Source of the DNA: Paraburkholderia sartisoli
Lineage (GTDB): Bacteria; Pseudomonadota; Gammaproteobacteria; Burkholderiales; Burkholderiaceae
Length of the DNA: 64,000 nucleotides
Direction of reading: 5' to 3'
Assembly (NCBI RefSeq): GCF_900107685.1
Contig: NZ_FNRQ01000001.1
Span: 1,178,001 to 1,242,000 of the forward strand
This document shows positions 47,054 to 57,955 of the stretch, one piece after another (the stretch's first letter is position 1; the number at the start of each line of letters is the position of its first letter). The position numbers and the translations under genes are program-made. The notes below the pieces were generated by a model. It worked only from the letters and a program-made list of their open reading frames with translations. It made no database searches and was not told the DNA's origin.

Positions 47054-47140
47054 GATGACAACTCCTTCTGTCTGGATGATGAAAGGAGAAGCAACCCGCG
47101 TTCCTGCCCATGCGGACGACACCCGCGATACGACGCGCAC

Positions 47141-47172
47141 AAAAAAGGAAAGCCCGCCGAAGCGGGCTTCCT
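47141..47172 (-). terminator. thiC terminator
   Basis: On the minus strand GGAAGCCCGC, loop TTCG, GCGGGCTTTCC is followed by TTTTTT, about 50 bases beyond the thiC stop: a textbook intrinsic terminator with a one-base bulge. Confidence 0.88.
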
Positions 47173-47224
47173 TACCTGTCATCCACGCGCGGTGTCGCGC
47201 GTGTGCGGCACTTATTGCCGTGAA

Positions 47225-49270
<2,046 letters not shown>

Positions 49271-49369
49271 AGCAATGTGGGGTGCCGATGTATCAGCTAG
49301 GCAGGAGATCGAGACGGAAGTGGCGGATTCGCTTGAAAGGTGAAGCTATGGGTAAGCGGCGAAATCCGT

Positions 49370-49475
49370 ACGCTTCCCTGCGCTGGCATTATCCAGATCA
49401 GGTTCAAAGGGTATTTCTCACCCACGAAGCACACCGACCATCGTTCGATGCGCCACGCAGGACCCCCGCGTTAGC
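49370..49475 (-). ncRNA. TPP riboswitch aptamer (THI element)
   Basis: The minus strand reads GGGGGTCCTGCG, a variable arm, then the conserved GGTGAGAAATACCC, TTTGAACCTGATCTGGATAA and TGCCAGCGCAGGGAAGC. This is the standard thiamine-pyrophosphate aptamer. It lies about 215 bases upstream of thiC in the same direction. Confidence 0.95.
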
Positions 49476-49482
49476 AGCGCAC

Positions 49483-49512
49483 ACAATACCCTGGGTTTTG
49501 GGCGCATGGCAA
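49483..49512 (-). promoter_or_regulatory. Candidate thiC promoter
   Basis: On the minus strand, TTGCCA (49512-49507), an 18-base spacer, and TATTGT (49488-49483) lie just before the aptamer, placing the transcript start at about the aptamer's 5' end. Confidence 0.5.
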
Positions 49513-49906
49513 CCCGTCGCAAAAAAATCGTCGCAGCGCGTGGCGCGTGATTCACGCCAGCATTTCGTCTGACGTTGCGGTTTTCTTTCGACTTTTCTTG
49601 TTACCGGATACGCGCCGGGTGGTAACCATTTCGTAATCTCCGAAGCTCGCCGCCGTTGCGTTTCCGGGCGTTGCATTAGCATGAAGAGCGTGGCCGACGG
49701 GCGTCGCACGATGTTCATCTCACGCAGTCAACGCGGGCACGCCGGCATCGATGCGGGAGCGTATCGCACACCCATAAACGCAAGAGTGGTTTCTGGCAAC
49801 GCCCATCCTTTTAGGCTACCGCTACATCCGCAAAAAAAATTCATCCCTGCTGTCATAACCGCGGATGCGCAACGACAAACGTGCAGATTTCCAGACGGAA
49901 CTTGCC
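49513..49906. other. Intergenic region, thiC promoter side / DUF1223 gene
   Basis: About 390 bases between divergent transcripts. No gene is supported; short open frames lack ribosome sites. The right part should contain the promoter of the DUF1223 gene, but no clear boxes stand out. Confidence 0.4.
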
Positions 49907-50800
49907 ATGCAAACACTTTCAACCCCGCTTTCAACCCGGTCGTCGATGTCGCGCGAAACTGCGCGTCACGCACGCGCCGTGCGCGGTTTCGCACTCGCGC
50001 TCGCGCTGGCGACGAGCGGTGCCGCGCAGGCCGCCACCGCGATGTGTACCGCGCACAGCCCGGCGCACCGCGTTGCGCTCGTCGAGCTGTACAGCAGCGA
50101 GGGGTGCAACAGCTGTCCGCCCGCGGACCGCTGGCTGGGCCAATGGAAGGGCGGTGGCGTGCCGGAAAGCGTCGTGCCGCTCGCGCTGCACGTCGATTAC
50201 TGGAACAGCCTTGGCTGGACGGACCGCTTTTCGCAGCATCGATTCACCGAGCGTCAGCAAAGCCTGACCGATCGGGCGGGCGGTCACACGATCTACACGC
50301 CGGAAGTGTTCGTCGCCGGCCGCGAACTGCGCAGCTGGTCGCAGCGTTCCAGCTTCGAGTCACGCGTGCAGGACGTGACGGCAAGCCCCGCACAGGCCAA
50401 TGTCGCGATCGCCCTCGCGCCGCGCGCGCCATTAGCCACGGGTGCGGCAGCCGCGCTCGATGTCGACGCCACCTTCACCGCGCGCGCAACCAGCAGCGAC
50501 AGGCTGAATGCTTATGTGGCGGTCTATGAAAACGGTCTCAGTTCGCAGGTGCGCGCGGGCGAAAACAGCGGCGTGACGCTGCATCACGAGCGGGTTGTGC
50601 GGCAGTGGATCGGGCCGGTGCCGCTCGTCGCCGGTAATGCGCGGATTCATCAGGATGTCGCGTTGGGCGCGTTCGATCGCGATGCCGGCGCCGGCACAAA
50701 TACGTCCGCGTCAGGGAATAAATTCGGTGTGGTTGCGTTCGTTGAGGATGCCGCGACGGGTGATGTGCTTCAGGTGGCCGATCTCGCCGCCTGCCACTGA
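49907..50800 (+). CDS. DUF1223 thioredoxin-like exported protein
   Basis: This 297-residue protein has a signal peptide (about residues 20-43, FALALALATSGAAQA). The DUF1223 domain begins with VALVELYSSEGCNSCPPADRWL (landmarks ELYSSEGC and CPPADRW), a thioredoxin-like CxxC site, followed by HVDYWNSLGW. The function is unknown; a periplasmic redox or copper role has been suggested for relatives. The start among 49865, 49907 and 49946 is uncertain. The cytochrome b gene follows after 57 bases. Confidence 0.82.
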   Translation: MQTLSTPLSTRSSMSRETARHARAVRGFALALALATSGAAQAATAMCTAHSPAHRVALVELYSSEGCNSCPPADRWLGQWKGGGVPESVVPLALHVDYWNSLGWTDRFSQHRFTERQQSLTDRAGGHTIYTPEVFVAGRELRSWSQRSSFESRVQDVTASPAQANVAIALAPRAPLATGAAAALDVDATFTARATSSDRLNAYVAVYENGLSSQVRAGENSGVTLHHERVVRQWIGPVPLVAGNARIHQDVALGAFDRDAGAGTNTSASGNKFGVVAFVEDAATGDVLQVADLAACH

Positions 50801-50857
50801 ACCCTCGCACCACTGGACCACTGAACCCACTGAACCACGAAAACCGAGGAGCGTTCG

Positions 50858-51514
50858 ATGCACACGTCCCGTCTTCACGCCAACGCCGCGCCGCCGGCCG
50901 CACCCGCGAGCGGCGCGATACATCCCGCCTGGGTGCGCGTCACGCACTGGCTCAACGCGCTCGCCGCCATCGTCATGATGCTGTCGGGCTGGCGCATCTA
51001 CGATGCGTCGCCGATTTTTCCGGCGTTCATGTTTCCGCCGTCGCTGACGCTCGGCGGCTGGCTCGGCGGCGCGCTGCAATGGCATTTCGCCGCGATGTGG
51101 CTGCTGGTCTTCAACGGCCTCGTGTATCTCGCACTCAATCTCGCGGGCGGTCGCTTCTGGCACAAATTCCTGCCGCTCTCGCCACGCGCGATTGCCCGCG
51201 ATCTCGTGGCCGCGCTCACGGGCAAGCTCTCGCACGCCGATCTGCGGCAGTACAACGCCGTGCAGAAATTCGCCTACCTGTTTGTGATGGGCGACCTGAT
51301 CCTGCTCGTGCTGTCGGGCCTCGCGATCTGGAAGTCGGTGCAGTTCCCGCTGCTGCGCGAACTGATGGGCGGCTACGACACCGCGCGCATCGTTCATTTC
51401 ACCGCGATGTCGCTGATGGCCGCGTTCATCGTCGTACACGTCGTGATGGTCGCGCTCGTGCCGCGCTCGCTGCTGACGATGCTGCGCGGCCGCCTGGGAG
51501 GATCCCGATCATGA
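50858..51514 (+). CDS. Cytochrome b/b6 domain protein (cytochrome b561-like)
   Basis: This 218-residue membrane protein has four to five helices and histidines placed for heme b (IHPAWVRVTHWLNALAA near residue 27, MWLLVFNGLVYLAL, and ARIVHFTAM near 180). It is the membrane electron-transfer partner of the molybdoenzyme encoded next, whose ATG overlaps its stop by 4 bases. Related pairs pass electrons between the quinone pool and a periplasmic molybdenum enzyme. AGGAGCG precedes the ATG. Confidence 0.87.
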   Translation: MHTSRLHANAAPPAAPASGAIHPAWVRVTHWLNALAAIVMMLSGWRIYDASPIFPAFMFPPSLTLGGWLGGALQWHFAAMWLLVFNGLVYLALNLAGGRFWHKFLPLSPRAIARDLVAALTGKLSHADLRQYNAVQKFAYLFVMGDLILLVLSGLAIWKSVQFPLLRELMGGYDTARIVHFTAMSLMAAFIVVHVVMVALVPRSLLTMLRGRLGGSRS

Positions 51515-52287
51515 AACCGGAACACAAACCCGCGTTCGAACTCGACCGCGAATCGATCCTGATCGACGCCCGCCGCGAACTGGCGATACCGTCACGGCGC
51601 CTCTTCGGCAAGCAGCTCCTGACGCTGGGCGGCCTCACGATGTTGACCGGCTGCTCGATCACCGACAACGATTCGGTCAACACGTTTCTCACCGCCGTGT
51701 CGCGCCTGAACGACCGCGCGCAGGCGTTCATTTTCGATCCGAAGCAGATGGCGCCGACCTACACCGAAGCGCAGATCACGCGGCCGTTTCCGTTCAACGC
51801 GTTCTACGACATCGACGAGGTGCCGGAAGTCGACGCGTCGGGCTACAAGCTCCAGCTGAGCGGCCTCATCACCGGCAAGAAGACGTGGACGCTACCCGAA
51901 CTCTACGCATTGCCGCACGCCGAGCAGATCACGCGCCACATCTGCGTGGAAGGATGGAGCGCGATCGGCCGCTGGGGCGGCACGCCGTTCGGCGATTTCC
52001 TGCGACGCGTGGGCGCGGACACCACGGCGAAATACGTCGGCTTCAAATGCGCGGACAACTACTTCGAAAGCATCGACATGCCGACGGCGCTTCATCCGCA
52101 GACGCTGCTCACGTTCGACTATGACGGACAGCGTTTGCCGCCGAAATACGGCTTCCCGATGAAGCTGCGGATGCCCACCAAGCTTGGCTACAAGAACCCG
52201 AAGCACATCGTCGAGATGTTCGTGACGAATACGTATCCCGGTGGCTACTGGGTCAACCAGGGCTACAACTGGTTCGGAGGCTCCTGA
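51511..52287 (+). CDS. Molybdopterin-dependent oxidoreductase (sulfite oxidase fold)
   Basis: This 258-residue protein is of the YedY/MsrP-like sulfite-oxidase family. An N-terminal signal with RRLFGKQLL and a lipobox-like LTGC (residues ~29-45) is followed by the Mo-cofactor domain. The likely molybdenum-ligating cysteine is in RHICVEGWSAIGRWGG (near residue 150), with later YGFPMKLRMPTKLGYKN. The twin-arginine-like RR suggests Tat export. It is coupled to the upstream cytochrome b gene. The substrate (protein methionine sulfoxide, sulfite or other) is not determined. Confidence 0.85.
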   Translation: MKPEHKPAFELDRESILIDARRELAIPSRRLFGKQLLTLGGLTMLTGCSITDNDSVNTFLTAVSRLNDRAQAFIFDPKQMAPTYTEAQITRPFPFNAFYDIDEVPEVDASGYKLQLSGLITGKKTWTLPELYALPHAEQITRHICVEGWSAIGRWGGTPFGDFLRRVGADTTAKYVGFKCADNYFESIDMPTALHPQTLLTFDYDGQRLPPKYGFPMKLRMPTKLGYKNPKHIVEMFVTNTYPGGYWVNQGYNWFGGS

Positions 52288-52431
52288 CGCGCGCGGGTCG
52301 GGCGTGCGGGCCTGCGGAGATTGGCAGGTGGATTTGCAGATGGACGGCGCGACACGACCCCGGACGGCAGAAGCTTCAGAAATACCCGGCACACGCCGGT
52401 TCAACCTTTGATAACAAAATGGAGTGATCTC

Positions 52432-52665
52432 ATGAAAAAGCTCGTAATCGCAGCACTGGCAATCGTATCCCTCGCCGCTGGCACGTCGGCGTTCGCGCAG
52501 CAGGCGAGCGGCGCGATGGCTAACGGCGCGATGTCGCACGATTCGATGTCCAAGGACACGATGTCGAAGGATTCAATGTCGAAGGACAAGATGAGCCACG
52601 GCAAGATGAAAAAGGGTGGCTCGATGGGCATGAAGCACGAGGCATCGGGCGCAATGGCGAACTGA
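52432..52665 (+). CDS. Pentapeptide MXKDX repeat protein
   Basis: This 77-residue exported protein has a signal peptide (MKKLVIAALAIVSLAAGTSA, cleaved near FAQQ). The mature chain is built of MSKDS/MSKDT/MSKDK repeats and a lysine/methionine-rich end (HGKMKKGGSMGMKHE). The family is known by this repeat only; methionine and histidine content hints at metal binding. GGAG lies before the ATG at 52432. A terminator follows. Confidence 0.85.
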   Translation: MKKLVIAALAIVSLAAGTSAFAQQASGAMANGAMSHDSMSKDTMSKDSMSKDKMSHGKMKKGGSMGMKHEASGAMAN

Positions 52666-52722
52666 CCGGTACACGCGGCGTCCGGCGCACTGCGCCGGTG
52701 CCGCCGGTATTGGCGCAAAAAG

Positions 52723-52753
52723 AACCGGGCCCGCTCACGCGGGCCCGGTTTTT
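52723..52753 (+). terminator. Terminator after the MXKDX gene
   Basis: AACCGGGCCCGC/GCGGGCCCGGTT arms (12 bases, loop TCAC) followed by TTT: a strong intrinsic terminator. Confidence 0.9.
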
Positions 52754-53031
52754 CATGGGCTGCAGCGATTATTTACATTTGCTTTCAGTGAGACCGATCG
52801 ACGGTATTGCATAATGCTGCCGACGCCCGCCGAACGTGGGCTCGATCCGCGCCTGATCCGCGCCATTGCGTATCAGGCCGGCCCATTTTCCGCCAGCAAA
52901 CGTTTCCTGCCGCACCTCCGCCATGCCGTCCTGCTTCAACCGCCCATCCGCCTCTTCCGGGCGGCGCACACCCCCACGTCCCCATGCCGCCGCCAGGCTG
53001 GCCCGTTCATCGGCGTGGGCGGGTTGAGCGC

Positions 53032-53949
53032 ATGTCGTTCCAGTTTCCTGAAGCTTTCCCGTTTCGCGCACCGAAGACACCTCAAGGCCGCATCGCGCTC
53101 GCGCTGACGGTCGTCTATATCGTGTGGGGCTCGACGTACCTCGCCGTACACGTGGCGCTCGGGTCGTTCCCGCCGCTGCTGCTCTCGGGGCTGCGTAACC
53201 TGTTCGCGGGCATCGGCCTCTTTGTCTTCGCGGTGCGTCGCCGGCCGGCCAGGCCGACCGCGGCGGAAGTCCGCAACGCCGGGCTCGTCGGCACGATGCT
53301 GGTGGGCCTGTCGAGCGGCATGCTGGCCTACGGGATGCGGACGGTCGGCACCGGCACGGCCGCCGTCATGGTCGCCACCGTGCCGCTCTTCGCGACCGTG
53401 ATCGCGGCGCTCGCGGGCCGCAAGATCGGCAGGGGCGAATGGTTCGCGATCGGTCTCGGCCTCGCCGGTATCGCGATCCTGAGTCACGGCGATACGTCGC
53501 CGGGATCGGCGGGCGGCAGCCTCGCGATCCTGTGCGGCGCGCTCTTCTGGGCGGGCGGCGCGCATCTGGCCGGACGGCTGAAACTGCCGTCCGACCTGTT
53601 TCTGTCGACGTCGCTACAGATTGGCCTCGGCGGCGCAATGGCGACGCTCGTCGCGTGGCTGGCCGGCGAACGGATGCAGGCGGTGCATTTTCTGCCGGCG
53701 GTTGCGTTCCTGTATCTGATGCTGGTCGGCACGATGGCCGCGTACGTCGCGTATGGCTACCTGATCCGCCACACGAGCCCGATCATCGCGAGCAGCTGCA
53801 TGTACGTGAATCCGGTCGTCGCGGTCGCGCTCGGCGCGCTGCTGCTCGGCGAGCCCGTGACGCACTCGACCGTGGTCGCGACCGCGGTGATTCTGGTGAG
53901 CGTCGGCCTGTCGTTCTGGTTCGACTCGCGCCGGCGCGGTGTCGCCTGA
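53032..53949 (+). CDS. DMT family exporter (EamA, YedA-like)
   Basis: This 305-residue membrane protein has ten helices and two EamA repeats (VYIVWGSTYLAVHVALG at the start; GALFWAGGAHLAGRL mid; SSCMYVNPVVAVALGALLLGEP near the end), closest to YedA-type exporters. Substrate unknown. In-frame sequence upstream to 52807 lacks a hydrophobic start and looks non-coding, so I use the ATG at 53032, although its ribosome site is weak. Confidence 0.87.
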   Translation: MSFQFPEAFPFRAPKTPQGRIALALTVVYIVWGSTYLAVHVALGSFPPLLLSGLRNLFAGIGLFVFAVRRRPARPTAAEVRNAGLVGTMLVGLSSGMLAYGMRTVGTGTAAVMVATVPLFATVIAALAGRKIGRGEWFAIGLGLAGIAILSHGDTSPGSAGGSLAILCGALFWAGGAHLAGRLKLPSDLFLSTSLQIGLGGAMATLVAWLAGERMQAVHFLPAVAFLYLMLVGTMAAYVAYGYLIRHTSPIIASSCMYVNPVVAVALGALLLGEPVTHSTVVATAVILVSVGLSFWFDSRRRGVA

Positions 53950-54083
53950 CTGGTTTTTCGACCCGCATGCACGGCTTCAATGCATCGGTGAACGCACGGA
54001 ACGTCGACCTGTATCTCGTGGCACCAGGTGCCGACATCACAACCGTGAATGTGCGCACCCGAAGGCGCGCACGGACAGCGGAA

Positions 54084-54221
54084 TTATTTCGCTTTTTCCG
54101 CCGAGTTCGAAATGGCGTCGCCGCCCTTCGAGATATCCTGACCCGCGCCCGCAACGGTATTGCAGCCGGTGGCCAGCATCGCGGACCCCGCGAGCAGAAG
54201 CAAAGCGATCAGTCGAGTCAT
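54084..54221 (-). CDS. Entericidin A/B family lipoprotein
   Basis: This 45-residue lipoprotein has lipobox MLATGC (cysteine 19) and the entericidin pattern NTVAGAGQDISKGGDAISN. In E. coli the EcnA/EcnB pair acts as an antidote/bacteriolytic lipoprotein pair; only one member is seen here. AAGGGGAACACTC precedes the ATG. Confidence 0.88.
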   Translation of the reverse strand: MTRLIALLLLAGSAMLATGCNTVAGAGQDISKGGDAISNSAEKAK

Positions 54222-54411
54222 GAGTGTTCCCCTTATGAAGTGGCATCGACACACGCGCCATGTGGCTCGACGCGTGTTATCCATTGTCCGGCCGGGCGAT
54301 GAAGCAGACCGATCCGGTCTGATTGCATGTTAAAAAAAGGGACGGGCACACGCTGTCGGTGCGGCTGCGATTTTCCTGTAGGCGCGCTCCGGTGTTTGCG
54401 TCGGCGCAGTC

Positions 54412-55872
54412 CTACGTGCGCGCCTCGGGTGCCGTGACCGGCGGCGAATCGGTGGAGCGCGCCGATGACGCCGACGCCGCTTCACCGGATGGCTTGATCG
54501 TGCTGACCGTCGGCATCGTGACGCGAATGTCCGTGCCGCCGGCAACGCCGCGCCGGATATCGAAACGGCCGCCGCGCGCGGCGACCCGCTGGCGCATGCC
54601 GAGCAGCCCGTGAGTGTGCGTGCGCCTGAGATCGGCGGGCGTGATGCCGATGCCGTTGTCCGCGATATACAGCGCGACCTGGTCTGCATGCATCGTCAGG
54701 CCGATCGACACGCGCGACGCGTTCGCATACTTCGCTGCGTTCGTCAGCGCTTCCTGGGCGACGCGAAAGAGGGCGATCTCCGTCTGCTCGTCGAGCTTGA
54801 TGTCGTCGTCGGGAAGGTGCTGGTCGAGCATCCAGCCGTTGCGTTGGGCCGCTTCGTCGCCGAGCGTGCGAAGCGCGGTGACGAGCCCGAAATTGGCGAG
54901 CACGGTGGGCCGCATGTCCTCGATGATGCGCCGCTTCAGCGCGATGCCCTGATCCAGGTTGGCGAGCGCGCGCATGAGCTTTTCGGAGATCACGGGCTCG
55001 TTGTCCTTCAGCTTGCGGTTCGCCCAGGCGACGTCCATCTTGCTCGCCGTGAGAATCGCGCCGAGCTCGTCGTGCAGCTCGCGCGCAAGCTGCGTCTTCT
55101 CGTTTTCGCTGACGGCCTGCAGGTGCCAGCCGAGCGCCTCGAGCTGGCGCGTGCGCTCGGTGACAAGCTGGTCGAGTTCTTCCTGCTGCGTGACGAGCTG
55201 GCGCTGCACGCGCGCCTGCCGCTCGAACTGGATGCCGAGGTTACGGAACAGCAGGATGAACAGCACGATGTTCAGCGCCGACAGCCCGCCCGCGACGAAC
55301 GTCGAGATGCGCTGGTCGGTGCGACTCGCGTCGAGCGCGTGCTGCGCACGGCGCTCTTCGTTGTCGCGCAGCAGCGTGAGCGTGCTTTCGACGAGCGCGA
55401 TATCGACGGGACGCGCCGCTGTCGTGACCGGACAGTTCGCCAGATCGACGTCGGGCGCGGCATGCTGCAGCGCGTCGCGACCCGCGCCCGTGCGCGCCTC
55501 GATCAGCCACGCGATCTGGCTGAAGCTCGCCTGCTCCGCGCTGTCGGCGCGATGCCGGAAGTAGGCGTCGAGTTGCTGCGAGGTCTGACGAATCTTTCCC
55601 GCGGTCGCGCAAAAGCCGCTCGCCCCCAGTTGCTGTTTCGTCAGAAGGAAGGTGCTTTCGTCGGCGGTGAGCTGCGCGAGTTGCGCGGCGAGCGTGCCCA
55701 GTTGCACCGTTGCGCCCTTCGCTTCGAGCGCGGTTTCGTATTCACCCGCGATGCGCTGGCGTCCCGTTTCGAGAATCACGAGGCCCCCGACCGTGATGAC
55801 GATCGCCACCGTCATCGCAATTGCCCAGCTGCGCTCGCGCATCCAGTCGTTGAGTCGTGCCACTGTGTTCAA
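54412..55872 (-). CDS. NarX-type sensor histidine kinase
   Basis: This 486-residue membrane kinase has helices at about residues 16-36 and 216-238 flanking a ~180-residue periplasmic helical sensor domain. A coiled coil (RQLVTQQEELDQLVTERTR as landmark QQEELDQL) leads to a HisKA_3 domain with the phospho-histidine in RELHDELGAILT. An HATPase domain (NAAKYANAS, DNGIGI, HGLLGMRQRV) follows. A TTG start at 55872 has GGGAG 6 bases before it; the ATG at 55842 is the alternative. It is divergent from the cluster ending in two response regulators, the first being its likely partner. Confidence 0.88.
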   Translation of the reverse strand: MNTVARLNDWMRERSWAIAMTVAIVITVGGLVILETGRQRIAGEYETALEAKGATVQLGTLAAQLAQLTADESTFLLTKQQLGASGFCATAGKIRQTSQQLDAYFRHRADSAEQASFSQIAWLIEARTGAGRDALQHAAPDVDLANCPVTTAARPVDIALVESTLTLLRDNEERRAQHALDASRTDQRISTFVAGGLSALNIVLFILLFRNLGIQFERQARVQRQLVTQQEELDQLVTERTRQLEALGWHLQAVSENEKTQLARELHDELGAILTASKMDVAWANRKLKDNEPVISEKLMRALANLDQGIALKRRIIEDMRPTVLANFGLVTALRTLGDEAAQRNGWMLDQHLPDDDIKLDEQTEIALFRVAQEALTNAAKYANASRVSIGLTMHADQVALYIADNGIGITPADLRRTHTHGLLGMRQRVAARGGRFDIRRGVAGGTDIRVTMPTVSTIKPSGEAASASSARSTDSPPVTAPEART

Positions 55873-56115
55873 GGTCGCTCCCGGATTGAAGCACCAGTGT
55901 AGCGTCTGTCGCGCGGTATGCGTTTTGTAGTGTCTTTTGCCACGAGCGCTGTTCAACGCAGGCGCGCACGGCACATGCGGACATGTAAAGCTTTCATCAT
56001 GACGTGTAAGCGGATTCTCACACGAAAAACGGCGTGAGCCGGAGTGTCAACGTCGGCGCGCATCTTTACGATGGGAACCAGTCCCAGTCTCTTACGCATA
56101 CAGGAGGAAACGATC

Positions 56116-56292
56116 ATGCTCAAGTGGGCGCTGATTTTCGCCGTCATCGCGGTCGTCGCCGGCCTCTGTGGATTCACTGGCATTGCAGCAGGTGCAGCGG
56201 GCATCGCCAAGTTCCTGTTCGTGCTGTTCCTGATCCTGTGCGTGGTGTTCCTTGTGATTGGCTTCGTCGTCGCGAAAAAAATCGTCGACTAG
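56116..56292 (+). CDS. DUF1328 small membrane protein (copy 1)
   Basis: This 58-residue protein has two membrane helices ([20 protein letters not shown] and [20 protein letters not shown]) with [14 protein letters not shown] between. It matches the DUF1328/YtjA family, small inner-membrane proteins of unknown role often induced by stress. A perfect AGGAGG site lies 8 bases upstream. A paralogue follows 77 bases later. Confidence 0.88.
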   Translation: MLKWALIFAVIAVVAGLCGFTGIAAGAAGIAKFLFVLFLILCVVFLVIGFVVAKKIVD

Positions 56293-56369
56293 CGAAGCGC
56301 GTTCTGGAGCCTGTTCCGCTCAATGCTTCAACGCTTCAGCCAGAACCAGAAGTCACAGGGAGAAACGCC

Positions 56370-56531
56370 ATGCTCCACTATGCAGTCGTGTTTTTCGTCA
56401 TAGCGATCATCGCCGCCGTGTTCGGTTTTACCGGCATCGCGGCGGGCGCGGCGGAAATCGCCAAAATCCTGTTCTATATTTTTCTCGTTGTTTTTGTCGT
56501 CACGTTGCTGCTCGGCGTGTTTCGGGCGTAG
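56370..56531 (+). CDS. DUF1328 small membrane protein (copy 2)
   Basis: This 53-residue paralogue of the preceding gene shares the [15 protein letters not shown] core between two membrane helices. CAGGGAG lies before the ATG. The tandem pair, followed by a ferritin-like gene, looks like one stress-related transcript. Confidence 0.86.
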   Translation: MLHYAVVFFVIAIIAAVFGFTGIAAGAAEIAKILFYIFLVVFVVTLLLGVFRA

Positions 56532-56615
56532 CCTGGACATTCACCGCTGTCAGGCGCGCTGCCGCCTTCGCGGCACGCGCGCGGTTCCCCACAGATCAGT
56601 ACAAGGAGTTGTCAA

Positions 56616-57179
56616 ATGTCGAAAACCTCTAGCGGGCAAAGCGCGGCGAAAGGCGCTTTTGTGATGGACGTGAAGAAGATCCGCGAGCAGGCGCGCCAGC
56701 ACATGTCCGAAGGATCGGTCACACAAAGCTATGCCGCGGATCGTGAGACGGTGCTCAAGCTGCTGAACGATTCGCTCGCGACGGAAATCATCTGCGTGCT
56801 GCGTTACAAGCGCCATTACTTCATGGCCAAAGGGATCAATTCGGAAGGCGTCGCGACGGAGTTTCTCGAACACGCCAACGAAGAGCAAGGTCACGCCGAC
56901 CTGCTCGCCGCGCGCATCGTGCAGCTGGGCGGCGAACCGGACTTCGCGCCCGACGGCCTCGCTGCGCGCGCGCACTCGGAATACAAGGAAGGCAAGGACC
57001 TGACCGACATGATTCGCGAGAACCTGATCGCCGAGCGCATCGCCATCGATTCGTATCGCGAGATCATCAACTACATCGGCGACAAGGACGTCACGACGCG
57101 CCGTATCTTCGAGGAAATCCTGGCCGTCGAGGAAGAGCACGCCGACGACATGGCGGATCTGCTCGAAGGCCGCAAGTAG
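56616..57179 (+). CDS. Bacterioferritin-like (ferritin superfamily) protein
   Basis: This 187-residue four-helix-bundle protein carries di-iron ligands in the expected order: E in LATEIICVLRYKRHYF (with the following histidine), HANEEQGHA, NLIAERIAID and ILAVEEEHADD. An N-terminal ~35-residue extension is present. It resembles Bfr/Dps-like proteins of about 180 residues that oxidise or store iron or remove peroxide. CAAGGAG precedes the ATG. It lies between the DUF1328 pair and the response regulators. Confidence 0.87.
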   Translation: MSKTSSGQSAAKGAFVMDVKKIREQARQHMSEGSVTQSYAADRETVLKLLNDSLATEIICVLRYKRHYFMAKGINSEGVATEFLEHANEEQGHADLLAARIVQLGGEPDFAPDGLAARAHSEYKEGKDLTDMIRENLIAERIAIDSYREIINYIGDKDVTTRRIFEEILAVEEEHADDMADLLEGRK

Positions 57180-57322
57180 GCGAAGCGGCGGGTGACGCGG
57201 CTGGTGAAGCGGAAAACGCGGTGCGGTTGCGTCGCACGGAAACGGTCCCGGCATGCATACACCGGGACACCACTACAATAGGTACCTGGGACAGATCGCC
57301 ACGGCACCACGGATGGGAACCG

Positions 57323-57955
57323 ATGATTCGAGTCTTGATAGCGGACGATCACGCCATCGTACGAGGCGGGTTCAGACAGTTCGTCGCCGATGAGCCGGAC
57401 ATGTGCGTCGCGGCGGAAGCCTCGACCGGTGACGAAGCGATCAGTCACGTGCGCGAGCAGGCGTTCGACGTCGTGCTGCTCGACATCGCGATGCCCGACA
57501 AGAACGGTATCGACACGCTGCGCGTCATCAAGCAGGTGCGCCCGGAGCAGGGTGTGCTGATTCTGTCCGGTTACCCCGAGAGCCAGTACGCGATCAACCT
57601 GCTGCGCGCGGGCGCCAACGGCTATCTGAACAAGGACTGCGAGCCCGACGAGATCGTGCGGGCAATCCGCGCGGTGGCGCGCGGGCACCGTTATCTGTCG
57701 GAGACGGTGGCCGATACGCTCGCGAACAAGCTCGACAAACCGGCCGCGGGCCAGCCGCACGAGCAGTTGTCGGAGCGCGAATTCCAGATCTTCCGCAAGC
57801 TCGCCGCCGGACAGATTCCCACCGACATCGCCGAAGAACTGCATCTCTCCGTGAAGACGGTGAGCACCTATCGCGCCCGCGTGCTGGAGAAAATGAATCT
57901 CACGAATAACGCGGACCTGACGTACTACGCGATCAAGAGCGGCCTGATCGACTGA
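57323..57955 (+). CDS. NarL/FixJ family response regulator
   Basis: This 210-residue regulator has an N-terminal receiver (IADDHAIVRGG; phospho-aspartate in VVLLDIAMPDKNG near residue 54; lysine in LNKDCEPD) and a C-terminal LuxR-type helix-turn-helix (LSEREFQIFRKLAAG, SVKTVSTYRARVLEKM). It is the likely partner of the NarX-type kinase encoded divergently upstream. The start at 57323 follows GGATGGGAA. The stop overlaps the start of the next receiver gene by one base. Confidence 0.9.
   Translation: MIRVLIADDHAIVRGGFRQFVADEPDMCVAAEASTGDEAISHVREQAFDVVLLDIAMPDKNGIDTLRVIKQVRPEQGVLILSGYPESQYAINLLRAGANGYLNKDCEPDEIVRAIRAVARGHRYLSETVADTLANKLDKPAAGQPHEQLSEREFQIFRKLAAGQIPTDIAEELHLSVKTVSTYRARVLEKMNLTNNADLTYYAIKSGLID

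Noticed and set aside
49282..49572. A 96-codon plus-strand frame over the riboswitch
   Set aside because: The stretch is explained by the TPP aptamer and thiC promoter on the other strand.
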